64,000 bases of DNA from an uncultured Clostridium sp. (GTDB lineage: Bacteria > Bacillota > Clostridia > Clostridiales > Clostridiaceae): positions 1 through 64,000 of the forward strand of contig CAKVEW010000017.1 of NCBI GenBank assembly GCA_934746015.1, in the 5' to 3' direction. Below the pieces are notes generated by a model. The model saw only the letters and a program-made list of their open reading frames with translations, had not been told where the DNA came from and did not search any database. Below are positions 1 through 8,923 of the stretch, piece by piece; the first letter of the stretch is position 1; each line of letters opens with the position of its first letter. Both the position numbers and the translations under genes were made by a program.

Positions 1-12
1 CTACTCAATATA

Positions 13-102
13 GAAATCATCTTTTACTAGCTTCATAACCTTTTTTTACTGTGTCCTTGACATAGGGTCCACTTTACCTAACAATTATAGGAATCATCTT
101 TT
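13..102. repeat. Possible decayed insertion fragment between 11-bp direct repeats
   Basis: The 11-mer AATCATCTTTT occurs at 15-25 and again at 92-102, just past the end of prfC. The DNA between them, read on the minus strand, contains AAGTGGACCCTATGTCAAGG followed by a short AUG-led frame that stops at once. That sequence looks to me like the outer end of an IS3-type element, but this rests on resemblance from memory and no transposase is present. It could equally be a chance direct repeat in AT-rich DNA. Confidence 0.25.
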
Positions 103-114
103 TTTATTTATATA

Positions 115-1710
115 TTATTCTTCGCTTTTACCTACTCCTGAAAGTACTAAGCCCTTATTATGGTCTAATGCCCAGCTAATACCCCAGTCATTTTGGAATA
201 TAAGGATGTTTCTATCTTTGAAGTCCTTAACCTTCTTAGTATCCGAAGTTAAGTTTAACTTTTCCATATCTACATCTTTATTTTCTATCCATCTTACATA
301 TCTAAATGGAAGTCTATCCATCTTTATATCTACGTTGTATTCATTTTTCAGTCTGTATTCTAAAACTTCAAATTGAAGTACACCAACAACTCCAACTATT
401 ATTTCTTCCATACCAATGAATGATTCTTTAAATACTTGGATTGCTCCCTCTTGTGCTATTTGAGTAACACCCTTTACGAATTGTTTCCTCTTCATAGAGT
501 CTACTGGTCTAACTCTTGCAAAATGTTCTGGTGCAAAGGTTGGAATTCCTTCGAATTTAAATTTCTTTGATGGTGCACATAATGTATCTCCAATTGAGAA
601 TATACCTGGGTCGAATACCCCAATTATATCTCCTGCATATGCCTCTTCTACTATTTCTCTATCTTGAGCCATAAATTGTTGTGGTTGAGAAAGTTTAATC
701 TTCTTACCACCTTGCATATGATAAACATCTTCACCTTTTTCAAACTTTCCTGAGCAAATTCTCATAAAGGCAATTCTATCTCTATGTGCCTTATTCATAT
801 TTGCTTGTATTTTAAATACAAAAGCAGAGAAATTCTTATCAAAAGGATCTATTTCTCCAATGCTTGATTGTCTTGGAAGTGGTGCTGTAGTCATTTCTAA
901 GAAATGTTCTAGGAATGGTTCTACGCCAAAATTAGTTAAGGCTGATCCAAAGAATACTGGTGTTAATTCTCCAGTTCTAACTTTTTCTAAATCTAACTCA
1001 TCTCCAGCTATATCTAAAAGCTCTATATCTTCCATTAATTTATCGTGAAGTGCATCACCTAATATTTCTCTAAATCTTGGATCGTCTACTGAACCTTCAA
1101 CAGCATCTACTGCACTTTGTCCGTGATTTCCTGCTGAGAATGCTATAATTCTGTTGTTGTCTCTTTCATAAACTCCCTTAAATTCTTTACCAGAACCTAT
1201 TGGCCAGTTCATAGGGTATGTCTTTATTCCAAGTTCATTTTCTATTTCTTCTAATAATTCAAATGGATCTTTTGATTCTCTATCCATTTTATTAACAAAT
1301 GTAAATATAGGCATTTCTCTAAGAGATGCAACATGGAATAGCTTTCTTGTTTGATCTTCTATACCTTTTGCTCCATCTACTACCATAACTGCACTATCTG
1401 CTGCCATAAGAGTTCTATATGTATCTTCTGAGAAATCTTGGTGACCTGGTGTATCTAATATATTTATACAATGTCCTCTATAATTAAATTGCATTACTGA
1501 TGAAGTAACTGAAATACCTCTTTGCTTTTCTATTTCCATCCAGTCGGATACTGCATGAGTTGAAGCCTTTCTAGCCTTTACTGAACCTGCAAGTCTTATA
1601 GCTCCTCCATATAATAGGAATTTTTCTGTTAATGTAGTTTTACCTGCATCTGGGTGGGATATAATAGCAAAGGTTCTTCTCTTTTCTATTTCACTTATAT
1701 AATCTGCCAA
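115..1710 (-). CDS. prfC: Peptide chain release factor 3 (RF3), translational GTPase
   Basis: RF3 is the cytoplasmic GTPase that recycles RF1/RF2 from the ribosome after peptide release. The N-terminal G domain shows the P-loop SHPDAGKTT, the switch II motif DTPGH and the guanine-specificity motif NKMD, followed by domain II and the C-terminal RF3 domain. I place the start at the TTG at 1710. AAGGAGG (1719-1725) lies 8 nt upstream of it, and the resulting 531-residue protein begins ADYISEIEKRRTF, which matches the usual RF3 N-terminus and length. An in-frame TTG at 1734 lies upstream of that ribosome binding site and is unlikely. A TATAAT-like -10 lies upstream near 1776-1781. The gene is monocistronic. 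Confidence 0.95.
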   Translation of the reverse strand: MADYISEIEKRRTFAIISHPDAGKTTLTEKFLLYGGAIRLAGSVKARKASTHAVSDWMEIEKQRGISVTSSVMQFNYRGHCINILDTPGHQDFSEDTYRTLMAADSAVMVVDGAKGIEDQTRKLFHVASLREMPIFTFVNKMDRESKDPFELLEEIENELGIKTYPMNWPIGSGKEFKGVYERDNNRIIAFSAGNHGQSAVDAVEGSVDDPRFREILGDALHDKLMEDIELLDIAGDELDLEKVRTGELTPVFFGSALTNFGVEPFLEHFLEMTTAPLPRQSSIGEIDPFDKNFSAFVFKIQANMNKAHRDRIAFMRICSGKFEKGEDVYHMQGGKKIKLSQPQQFMAQDREIVEEAYAGDIIGVFDPGIFSIGDTLCAPSKKFKFEGIPTFAPEHFARVRPVDSMKRKQFVKGVTQIAQEGAIQVFKESFIGMEEIIVGVVGVLQFEVLEYRLKNEYNVDIKMDRLPFRYVRWIENKDVDMEKLNLTSDTKKVKDFKDRNILIFQNDWGISWALDHNKGLVLSGVGKSEE

Positions 1711-1816
1711 TGGCTTTTCCTCCTTGAATTTCAAATTAAATTTGCTTTAGTTAAATCTCTTTTCTCTAGTTATTCATTATACCCTAAAGTTCAAGAATTT
1801 AAAATGAAAATTTATT

Positions 1817-1841
1817 CCCCAGGGGATTCTTTCCCCTGGGG
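1817..1841. terminator. Hairpin terminator (copy 1 of a duplicated hairpin)
   Basis: A 10-bp perfect stem, CCCCAGGGGA / TCCCCTGGGG (1817-1826 and 1832-1841), has a 5-nt loop. It sits just after the stop of the gene ending at 1857. The better T-run is on the plus strand (1845-1851), so it can act in both directions. The same 28 bp (1817-1844) recur exactly at 6569-6596. Confidence 0.75.
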
Positions 1842-1856
1842 TCCTTTTTTTACCAA

Positions 1857-4289
1857 TTAGTTGCTATAAACCCAATATTCAATAGCTTCTTCTAAAAATA
1901 CACTTGATTTTACTTTTATAATTCCATCCCTTGGCGTATTATAAATTATATTTTCATTATCTCTATAGTTTTTATTATCTTTATTGCTGTCTAAAACATT
2001 AAAGTAATTTACACCATTTATTGTTTCTATTCCATATATAACTAAGTAATGACCTTCAATTGTAAAGCTTCCTGCTCTCATTAAAGCAATTGCCATATGT
2101 TCTCCATCATTTACTAACCTTTTTATTTTTGTTAATTCATTTCCATTGAATTTTTGCATTTCTAATTTATAAGGTTCTTCTTTTACAACTTCCTCAAAAA
2201 ATTCTACTTCCGTATTGTTATTACAATATCTATTTTCAATAGAGTACTTTGCCATTTCTATTGGAGTTATATCTACATCTTTAATTGTAGATTGAATCAT
2301 TGCCATAGCTGTAACTCCACAGCCTGTTTTCCCTAAAGGGTTATCTACTGTCTTATAGGGATAATTTGTCCATCTTTCATCCTCTTGATTAAAGTATTTA
2401 ATTTCCTTTTGATACTTTCCATTCAACAATAAATTATAATCTATATTTTCACTTCTAATGTCATCAAAGTTTTCTTTAAGTTGATTATTCATATATTTAG
2501 CTCTTTTATTTAACTCCTCATAGTTAACATAATAAGTAATTTCTAAATTTTTGAGTTTGTATTCAGTATTTCTATCCCCAGTTTCACCATAATGTTTCAT
2601 TAAATAATCATAAAGCTTTATATATGCTCCTGGATAAAACCTTTCTCTCTTTACTACATTTTCTGCATATTTTATAGCTTCTAAATTATGACCTAAGGTT
2701 TCATGTACATATGATAAATTCCATTCCACCATTGGATCATAAGGATTTATTTTTTTACTAATTTCTAATAAATCTATTCCTTCCATTAAATAGTTCTTAT
2801 CTTTACTTTGATCATATAGATTTTTCTTAGCTTGAGCTCTATTAAAGTATCCTCTATAATCTCTTTTTAAGGATATACTATTTGAAAAACTAAAAATCTT
2901 ATCTGATAAATTTGTATTAACATCTATTAAGTAATTTCCTAACACTATACTTGACTCAAAAATTATAAAATAAATAGAAACAACTGATATAACTATATAT
3001 AAATACTTACTTATACTAATAACTTTATTTTTATTATCTTCTTCATTAATTTCAATTTTATTTTTGATTTTACTTTTCTTTTTTTCTAATAGATCAATCT
3101 CTCCTAAAGCTACTATCATCATTAGAATTATTGGAAATGTACTAAAGGATAAATCAAAATCTAATACTGAATGCAGTAAAACAGTTAAATAGGCTAAGAT
3201 TAAGTAATTTTTACTTTCATTCTTACTTTTAATTAATTTAAATAACCCTATTACAATTACAGCAATAAAAATTATTAAATTAATTATTCCTGTATCATAA
3301 GCTATTTGTAAATATGAATTATGAATATATTTAACATCATAAAAGGCTGTGGCATTATCAAATAACTTATATTGAAACATATTTATTCCATTGCCCAAGG
3401 GATGCTTTATAATACTATTAATAGAATCTTCATAATAAACAAGTCTTTCTTGAAAGGTTCCATTACTTAATGTAAGCTCTTTAAGCCTATTGAAGGTATT
3501 ACTATTAAATAAAAATCCTCCTATTATCATTAAAACTCCCAAAGCATAATAAAGCTTGTCCTTGTACTTAAAATTTTTAATTAGTATATAGAATATCAAT
3601 ACTATAGGCACTATAAATATTGCTATTAGCCTTAATTTATCTAAAATTATGTATAATACAGTTCCTAATGCAATTGGTTCTATGGATAGTATTATCTTGG
3701 CATTATTGTATTTCTTATCTCTATATACCTTATAACTTATATAAATAATAGATAAAATCAGTGTTGTTCTTGAACCTGTAAATAATAATCCTATAAATAA
3801 TATAGTTTCTATAATATCAGTAAACTTATCATCTTCCCTAATCTTATTTAAATAAAGACCAATTAAAAGTAGTACCGCATAACTATTTGCATATCCAATA
3901 TTTCCAAAAACTCTATATCCCTTATATAATCCATGATAACAAATATAAAATATGCACATTCCAGACATTGATAAAAGTATATATTTTAATATTTCACCTT
4001 TATTTTTGCCCTTTAAAATATATCCATAAATCAAATAGTAAATAGCCATATCTAAATATAAAAAACTTCCTGAAATACTTTCAATATAAGGTGAAACCAC
4101 TATTTGGGATATAAGTATTGAGATCCACATTATTATTAGAATTAAAAAGTACTTGTTCTCTTTAATTTTATCTTTATTTTTTATAATAAAAATACTTCCT
4201 GCTAAAAACAAAATTAAGGATCCTAAGTTTTCTTTAAAAACTGAAGATAGTACTATAAATGGTAATATTCCTATTATTATTTCAAACAT
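1857..4289 (-). CDS. O-antigen ligase-like membrane protein with TPR region and C-terminal C39-like peptidase domain
   Basis: An 810-residue protein that appears to join three parts. Residues 1 to about 400 are a polytopic membrane region with the features of Wzy_C/O-antigen-ligase proteins (FTGSRTT, a QERLVYYEDS arginine segment, and IHNSYLQ in the large extracytoplasmic loop). After another membrane span, residues about 480-620 form a helical TPR-like stretch (WNLSYVHETLGHNLEAIKYA). Residues about 640-810 resemble the Peptidase_C39_2 fold, with candidate catalytic Cys in KTGCGVTAMAM, His in GHYLVIYG and Asp in NVLDSN. The start has AAGGAG 6 nt upstream. It lies downstream of the LPXTG gene in the same direction. 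Polymerising or ligating surface glycan is inferred from the family; the role of the peptidase domain is unknown. Confidence 0.75.
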   Translation of the reverse strand: MFEIIIGILPFIVLSSVFKENLGSLILFLAGSIFIIKNKDKIKENKYFLILIIMWISILISQIVVSPYIESISGSFLYLDMAIYYLIYGYILKGKNKGEILKYILLSMSGMCIFYICYHGLYKGYRVFGNIGYANSYAVLLLIGLYLNKIREDDKFTDIIETILFIGLLFTGSRTTLILSIIYISYKVYRDKKYNNAKIILSIEPIALGTVLYIILDKLRLIAIFIVPIVLIFYILIKNFKYKDKLYYALGVLMIIGGFLFNSNTFNRLKELTLSNGTFQERLVYYEDSINSIIKHPLGNGINMFQYKLFDNATAFYDVKYIHNSYLQIAYDTGIINLIIFIAVIVIGLFKLIKSKNESKNYLILAYLTVLLHSVLDFDLSFSTFPIILMMIVALGEIDLLEKKKSKIKNKIEINEEDNKNKVISISKYLYIVISVVSIYFIIFESSIVLGNYLIDVNTNLSDKIFSFSNSISLKRDYRGYFNRAQAKKNLYDQSKDKNYLMEGIDLLEISKKINPYDPMVEWNLSYVHETLGHNLEAIKYAENVVKRERFYPGAYIKLYDYLMKHYGETGDRNTEYKLKNLEITYYVNYEELNKRAKYMNNQLKENFDDIRSENIDYNLLLNGKYQKEIKYFNQEDERWTNYPYKTVDNPLGKTGCGVTAMAMIQSTIKDVDITPIEMAKYSIENRYCNNNTEVEFFEEVVKEEPYKLEMQKFNGNELTKIKRLVNDGEHMAIALMRAGSFTIEGHYLVIYGIETINGVNYFNVLDSNKDNKNYRDNENIIYNTPRDGIIKVKSSVFLEEAIEYWVYSN

Positions 4290-4309
4290 AAACTGTCTCC
4301 TTATTTTAA

Positions 4310-4345
4310 AAATCCATGCAATAGATTCTTCTAAAGCATGGATTT
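4310..4345 (-). terminator. Intrinsic terminator between the LPXTG gene and the ligase-like gene
   Basis: Arms AAATCCATGC (4310-4319) and GCATGGATTT (4336-4345) form a 10-bp stem. On the minus strand a short U-run follows directly, then the ribosome binding site of the downstream gene. Transcription from the surface-protein gene should therefore be reduced before the ligase-like gene. Confidence 0.75.
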
Positions 4346-4364
4346 AAAATTATTCTAATTTAAA

Positions 4365-6449
4365 TTAAGCATGTTTTCTTTTTCTAAAGAACATAACTCC
4401 ACCAATAGCTAACATTCCTAATGCTAAAACTAATATTGTAGTGCTAGAAACTGCTGAACCTGTTTCAGGTAATTGTCCCTTTCCAGTTTCAGTTTTGTTT
4501 TCAGTAGAATTATTAGTTTCATTAGTTCCTTCATTTGATGAAGTTTCTCCATTATTTGTTTCTATCTTTTCTGCTATTACATATTTAGAGAAATGAGGTG
4601 TTTTGAAAGTAACATCATTTCCATTAACTGAAGTTTCCATTTCTTCAAAAGCTTTAGTTGAATCATTATAATAATAAACTACTATCTTATCCTTATTTAA
4701 TCCTTCTAAATCTTTATCTTTTAAAGTAATTTTAACTTCTGCTAATCCATCTTTAAAGTTATGAACATTTATTGTTCCATCTTCTTTACTGACAATTAAA
4801 TTGAAATCAAATACCTTATTAAGACCTTTAATATTTTTAACTATATCTGAATTTTCTATAATATCTAACTTAATAGTAACATCCTTAGCCCCTTCTAAAA
4901 GGCTCTTATCTATTGCTGATAATGGTAAATTAATTTTAACTCCATTATCTATAGTTATATTTAATGACCCATTTCCACTTTTAATAGCTTCTATGTCTTT
5001 AATAACTACTTCTATATTCTTAGTTCCTTCTTTAGTTGTTACAGCTATTTCATTTTTATCATTTGGATTAATTTTTGATACTTCTGTAACTACCTTATTT
5101 TCTGAAGGTTTTGTACCACTGCTATCCCCCGGATTTGTTGGAGTTTCTGGTTCCTGTGGTTCTGATGTTTCAGGTTTAGTTGGCTCCTGTGGATTTGATG
5201 GAGTTTCAGGAATATAGTTATTATTTTTTTGAAGCATTATAAAGCCTTTATATTTACTTAATATAACACTATTATCATATGAATAAATTCCATTAGCATA
5301 TGATATTGAACTTAATTGATTAGTAACATCATATTTAGGTGATAATTCATCATTTTCTATCTTACTTAGATATGCTTTATCATTCAACTTTTGAATATAC
5401 CAAGAGTTACTTGAATTTACATTGTAATACTGAGCACTTTGTGCTAATTCATAAGTCTTAACTTTTTTATATTCTCCATTTTCCAATTTATACTTATCTA
5501 AAGAAGTATATTTAGAAATATAGATATAATTATTTATATCAGTTGCATTATAAAAGCCTTCTCCAGCTTCTCTTTTCATAACTCCTTTAGATAACACTTT
5601 TCCATTTTCAACTGTAGTAGCATCAAATGTTGTAAAGCTATCATCTACTTGATCAAATATTAATAATTTTTCATTACTATAATTATAAAATCCTTGAATT
5701 TCTTTATAATTCTCATATGGACTTACATATAGATAATCTTCAAATAAAATTCCTTTTAACTCTTTATCAACGTTATCTTCTATAGCTCCATAATAAATTT
5801 TAAAATCAATTATATCTTTACTCTTAGATATATAGTTCATATTTATAGTTACTCGATTTTTATCATCTTTATATACTAGGTTGTTGTATGGAAATACTCC
5901 ATTAACTTTTTCCATATTATCGATACTAATATTTAAATTGCATTTATCATTAATTCTATCTAAGTATTTTTTTATTACTTCTTTAGCTCTAATTTGACTA
6001 TTTTGATTTTCTATATTATTTACTGATTCCTTTTTCCAATCTAACTCGCTAAATTCTCTTAATTTACCAGTATTAAAATCATATCCTAAATAAGAACTCT
6101 CGTTGTCAAAGAAGTCCATTGATATTTTCATTTTAGCTATATCTGTGACATTACTTTCATTATACATTTCAATACTATAATAATTATAAACTTCTTTTAA
6201 AACAGTTTCTTTGCCATTCTCAATCAGAGAAATAATCAACTTTCTTCCATCAGTTGTTTGTTCTTCATATGAAACTATAAACTTGTCATTGAACTGTAGC
6301 TGCCCCCTTAAATAGTAATCACTTTTAAAGAAAGCAGAATATTCAATTTCTGCTGCATTAGCTACTGTTTGTAATAAGCTTGTTGGTAGTATCGACATAG
6401 CCATAAAGTAAGTTAAAACACTAGCCATAAATAATTTAAATTTTCTCAT
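4365..6449 (-). CDS. LPXTG-anchored cell-surface protein
   Basis: A 694-residue secreted wall protein. The N-terminus has a basic start, a hydrophobic core and a likely signal peptidase I site after VANAA (about residue 33). The C-terminus has the sortase signal LPETG, a hydrophobic span and the basic tail RKRKHA. The middle (about 35-430) is an unrecognised, Tyr-rich region that may be repetitive beta structure. A Pro/Glu/Thr linker follows (about 435-475), then a domain ending TPHFSKYVIAE of a kind seen in other clostridial surface proteins. I choose the ATG at 6449, which has GGAGGGGTAA directly upstream, rather than an in-frame ATG 23 codons earlier with no signal peptide. No sortase gene lies in the window. 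Ligand unknown. Confidence 0.9.
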   Translation of the reverse strand: MRKFKLFMASVLTYFMAMSILPTSLLQTVANAAEIEYSAFFKSDYYLRGQLQFNDKFIVSYEEQTTDGRKLIISLIENGKETVLKEVYNYYSIEMYNESNVTDIAKMKISMDFFDNESSYLGYDFNTGKLREFSELDWKKESVNNIENQNSQIRAKEVIKKYLDRINDKCNLNISIDNMEKVNGVFPYNNLVYKDDKNRVTINMNYISKSKDIIDFKIYYGAIEDNVDKELKGILFEDYLYVSPYENYKEIQGFYNYSNEKLLIFDQVDDSFTTFDATTVENGKVLSKGVMKREAGEGFYNATDINNYIYISKYTSLDKYKLENGEYKKVKTYELAQSAQYYNVNSSNSWYIQKLNDKAYLSKIENDELSPKYDVTNQLSSISYANGIYSYDNSVILSKYKGFIMLQKNNNYIPETPSNPQEPTKPETSEPQEPETPTNPGDSSGTKPSENKVVTEVSKINPNDKNEIAVTTKEGTKNIEVVIKDIEAIKSGNGSLNITIDNGVKINLPLSAIDKSLLEGAKDVTIKLDIIENSDIVKNIKGLNKVFDFNLIVSKEDGTINVHNFKDGLAEVKITLKDKDLEGLNKDKIVVYYYNDSTKAFEEMETSVNGNDVTFKTPHFSKYVIAEKIETNNGETSSNEGTNETNNSTENKTETGKGQLPETGSAVSSTTILVLALGMLAIGGVMFFRKRKHA

Positions 6450-6568
6450 TTTACCCCTCCATATAATGTTTGTTTTACATAAACAATTATATTGTACAAA
6501 TTTTACAATTTCAACCATATTACGTATTTATTTTACATATTTTTTCTTTAATGTAATACAAAAAAGAA

Positions 6569-6593
6569 CCCCAGGGGATTCTTTCCCCTGGGG
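6569..6593 (-). terminator. Hairpin terminator of the siderophore operon (copy 2 of the duplicated hairpin)
   Basis: Arms 6569-6578 and 6584-6593 form a 10-bp stem identical in sequence to that at 1817-1841. On the minus strand it is followed by TTCTTTTTT, so it terminates transcription arriving from the MFS gene that ends at 6808. Confidence 0.8.
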
Positions 6594-6599
6594 TCCAAC

Positions 6600-6835
6600 A
6601 ATTTCCAAATATATAATTCATAATTGATATTGCACAATTATTGAAATAACTCAGACAAGCTGAGTTATAAAAACTATAAATTCCAAAGGAATTTAATCCT
6701 TGATTTTTTTATTCTTTCATTTCGATTTTGCGAATGCAAAAGAGAAACTTCATTCCTAAATTCCGACTCTGGAGGAATTTACTCCTTAATTCTACATTTT
6801 ACATTCTTCATTCTACATTCTTCATTTCCCTAACG
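6600..6835. repeat. Dispersed palindromic repeat, copy A
   Basis: This intergenic stretch contains the conserved hairpin ATAACTCAG / CTGAGTTAT (6646-6654 and 6660-6668), a second short palindrome AAATTCC / GGAATTT, and the end motif TTAATTCTACATTTTACATT near 6788. It belongs to the same family as copies near 18.6, 29.3, 34.4, 56.9 and 63.1 kb. It encodes nothing obvious. Confidence 0.7.
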
Positions 6836-8130
6836 TTCCATTTAACAAATAATAAAAGTCCCAAACTTGCTATTAAAGTAATAAGCATTATTAGTCCTAT
6901 TGGTACTCCTAGGTCTATAATTTGTCCAAATAATAACTGACCTGGAGCTACGCTTATTGTTGCAACTGCCACTGAAAAGGCAGATACTCTTCCTAACATA
7001 TCCTGTGGTACTTCCTTTTGTATAAAGGTTAGTGTTAAAACATTTGATAGGGATAGTGATAGCATAATTGCCATACCCCCTATAGCAAAAAGGGCAGCTA
7101 AAGTATAGTTACTTGCTTTAATGCTAGTTAAAGTAGACATTACAGTAATTCCTATTATCATAGGGAAATATGTATAGTGGACTTTTTTCATAGAGAACCT
7201 ATTTGGTTTTAATGTTATCCATAGTCCACCTAGTATCATTCCTAATACACATATTCCTTCTACTATTCCATAAACTTGTGAAGGAAGTCCTAGGAATATA
7301 TTTATAAAATAAGGTGCAATTATTGATAGTATTGGCACTAAAAAAATATTGCATAAGGCATATGAAGCTATAATTCCAAGTATAATTTTCTTTTCATTCT
7401 TTAAATATATAAAACTATTTTTCATATCTATAAAGGAATTCTTTATAAATGCTATAGAGAATATTTTTTCTTCTTTTATATCCTCTTCATTTATTTTATT
7501 TATTTCATTTTCTACATCCATTTGATATATTTCATTACATTCTTTATCTACTTTTACCTCTGTTTTTACATCTGGAATTTCTAAGAATAATTCCATTATT
7601 GCTGCTAAAAAGAAGCTTACTGCATTTATTATAACAATTGCTTTTATTCCTACTAATCCATATAATACTCCAGCAAATATTGGTCCTACAAAGTTTACTA
7701 CTGAACCTACTTGATTTATTATTCCATTTGCAGAGGTAAGCTTATCACTTTCTACAACTTGAGGAATTGATGCAGTTACTGCAGGGCCATATAATGTATA
7801 GCAAATTGATAATATAAACATAACTGTTGCAACTATTAACTCATGATCCCTTCCTTGTAATAGAATGAAAGCATATATTCCTATTATTATTGAGCAGAAG
7901 AAATCTAAATATACCATTATCTTCTTCCTATTTACATTATCTGAAAGCATTCCAGCAATAGGGGCAAATAATATATAAGGTATAGTTGATATTGCTAGTA
8001 TATTAGCAAAAGTAGCTGCACTCCCTGTAAATTCTAATAAATATAAGGACATACTAAATCTTTGAATTGCATTTCCAAAGAGGGAGATAATTTGCCCTAT
8101 GACTATTATTATAAAGTTTTTATTTTTCAT
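6808..8130 (-). CDS. MFS efflux transporter, siderophore-operon member
   Basis: A 440-residue protein with about 12 membrane spans and a charged central cytoplasmic loop (about residues 190-235, Glu/Lys rich). The N-terminus and the loop motif GMLSDNVNRKK are typical of MFS_3 exporters, the group containing EntS and MefA-type pumps. It is the last gene of the iron-uptake operon, and its ATG overlaps the stop of the ATPase gene by 4 bp. Siderophore or metabolite export is inferred only from this position, as no biosynthetic genes are in the window. A drug-efflux role is the main alternative. Confidence 0.8.
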   Translation of the reverse strand: MKNKNFIIIVIGQIISLFGNAIQRFSMSLYLLEFTGSAATFANILAISTIPYILFAPIAGMLSDNVNRKKIMVYLDFFCSIIIGIYAFILLQGRDHELIVATVMFILSICYTLYGPAVTASIPQVVESDKLTSANGIINQVGSVVNFVGPIFAGVLYGLVGIKAIVIINAVSFFLAAIMELFLEIPDVKTEVKVDKECNEIYQMDVENEINKINEEDIKEEKIFSIAFIKNSFIDMKNSFIYLKNEKKIILGIIASYALCNIFLVPILSIIAPYFINIFLGLPSQVYGIVEGICVLGMILGGLWITLKPNRFSMKKVHYTYFPMIIGITVMSTLTSIKASNYTLAALFAIGGMAIMLSLSLSNVLTLTFIQKEVPQDMLGRVSAFSVAVATISVAPGQLLFGQIIDLGVPIGLIMLITLIASLGLLLFVKWNVREMKNVE

Positions 8131-8921
8131 GCACCCTCCCTAAGAAGTTCATATTCCATACAAATTGGATATTCACCATTTTCACTTCTTTGAAGATTGG
8201 CATCTATCCCATATATTTCTTTTAAAGTTTCTTTATTTATTACATCAATTGGCTTTCCTTCACAAATAATCTTACCTTTTTTAAGTCCAATTATATTATC
8301 TGCAAACCTACAAGCATTGTTAAGTTCATGTAAAACTATAACTACTGTAATATTTTTTTCTCTATTTAATTTTTGAAGTACTTCTAAAACTTCTAGTTGA
8401 TAAGACATATCTAAATAAGTAGTTGGCTCATCAAGCATTATTATTTCTGCTTCTTGAGCTAAAGTCATAGCTATCCAAGCTCTTTGTCTTTGTCCACCTG
8501 ATAAATTCTCAACTTCTCTATCTGCAAATTCAGAAAGTCCAGTTTCTTTTATTGCCCAGTCAATAATATCTTTATCATGACTATTAAGTCCACCTATCAT
8601 CTTTTGATGAGGGAATCTTCCATAGGCTACTAATTCTCTCACTGTAAGCCCACTTGGGCAAACTGGCCCCTGGGGAAGAAAGGCAACTTCTTTTGCTATG
8701 TTTTTTTCTTTTATTTTTTTTATACTTTTATTATTTATATAAATATCTCCACTTTTAGGCTTATTAATCCTAGCTATAGTCTTAAGTAGAGTTGATTTAC
8801 CACATCCATTAGCTCCAATTATTATACTTATTTTTCCCTTTGGAATCTCTAAATTCATATCCTTAATTATAATGTTGTTTTCATAAGCAACACTTAATTT
8901 TTTTACACTAATAGCTTCCAT
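8127..8921 (-). CDS. Iron-siderophore ABC transporter, ATP-binding protein (FecE/FepC family)
   Basis: A 264-residue ATPase that powers the two FecCD-type permeases encoded upstream. Walker A is GANGCGKST (about residue 37), the signature is LSGGQRQR, Walker B is IIMLDEPTTYLD and the switch His is in VIVLHELN. The PQGP Q-loop and overall length match the FepC/FhuC/BtuD family. It starts 2 bp after the stop of the permease gene and overlaps the MFS start, so it is in the operon. The substrate (catechol, hydroxamate, haem or cobalamin) cannot be read from the ATPase. Confidence 0.92.
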   Translation of the reverse strand: MEAISVKKLSVAYENNIIIKDMNLEIPKGKISIIIGANGCGKSTLLKTIARINKPKSGDIYINNKSIKKIKEKNIAKEVAFLPQGPVCPSGLTVRELVAYGRFPHQKMIGGLNSHDKDIIDWAIKETGLSEFADREVENLSGGQRQRAWIAMTLAQEAEIIMLDEPTTYLDMSYQLEVLEVLQKLNREKNITVVIVLHELNNACRFADNIIGLKKGKIICEGKPIDVINKETLKEIYGIDANLQRSENGEYPICMEYELLREGA

Positions 8922-8923
8922 AA

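Noticed and set aside
1711..1734. Upstream TTG start of RF3
   Set aside because: Its eight codons contain the ribosome binding site that serves the TTG at 1710.
6450..6518. Longer start of the LPXTG protein
   Set aside because: It would bury the signal peptide; the ATG at 6449 has the ribosome binding site.
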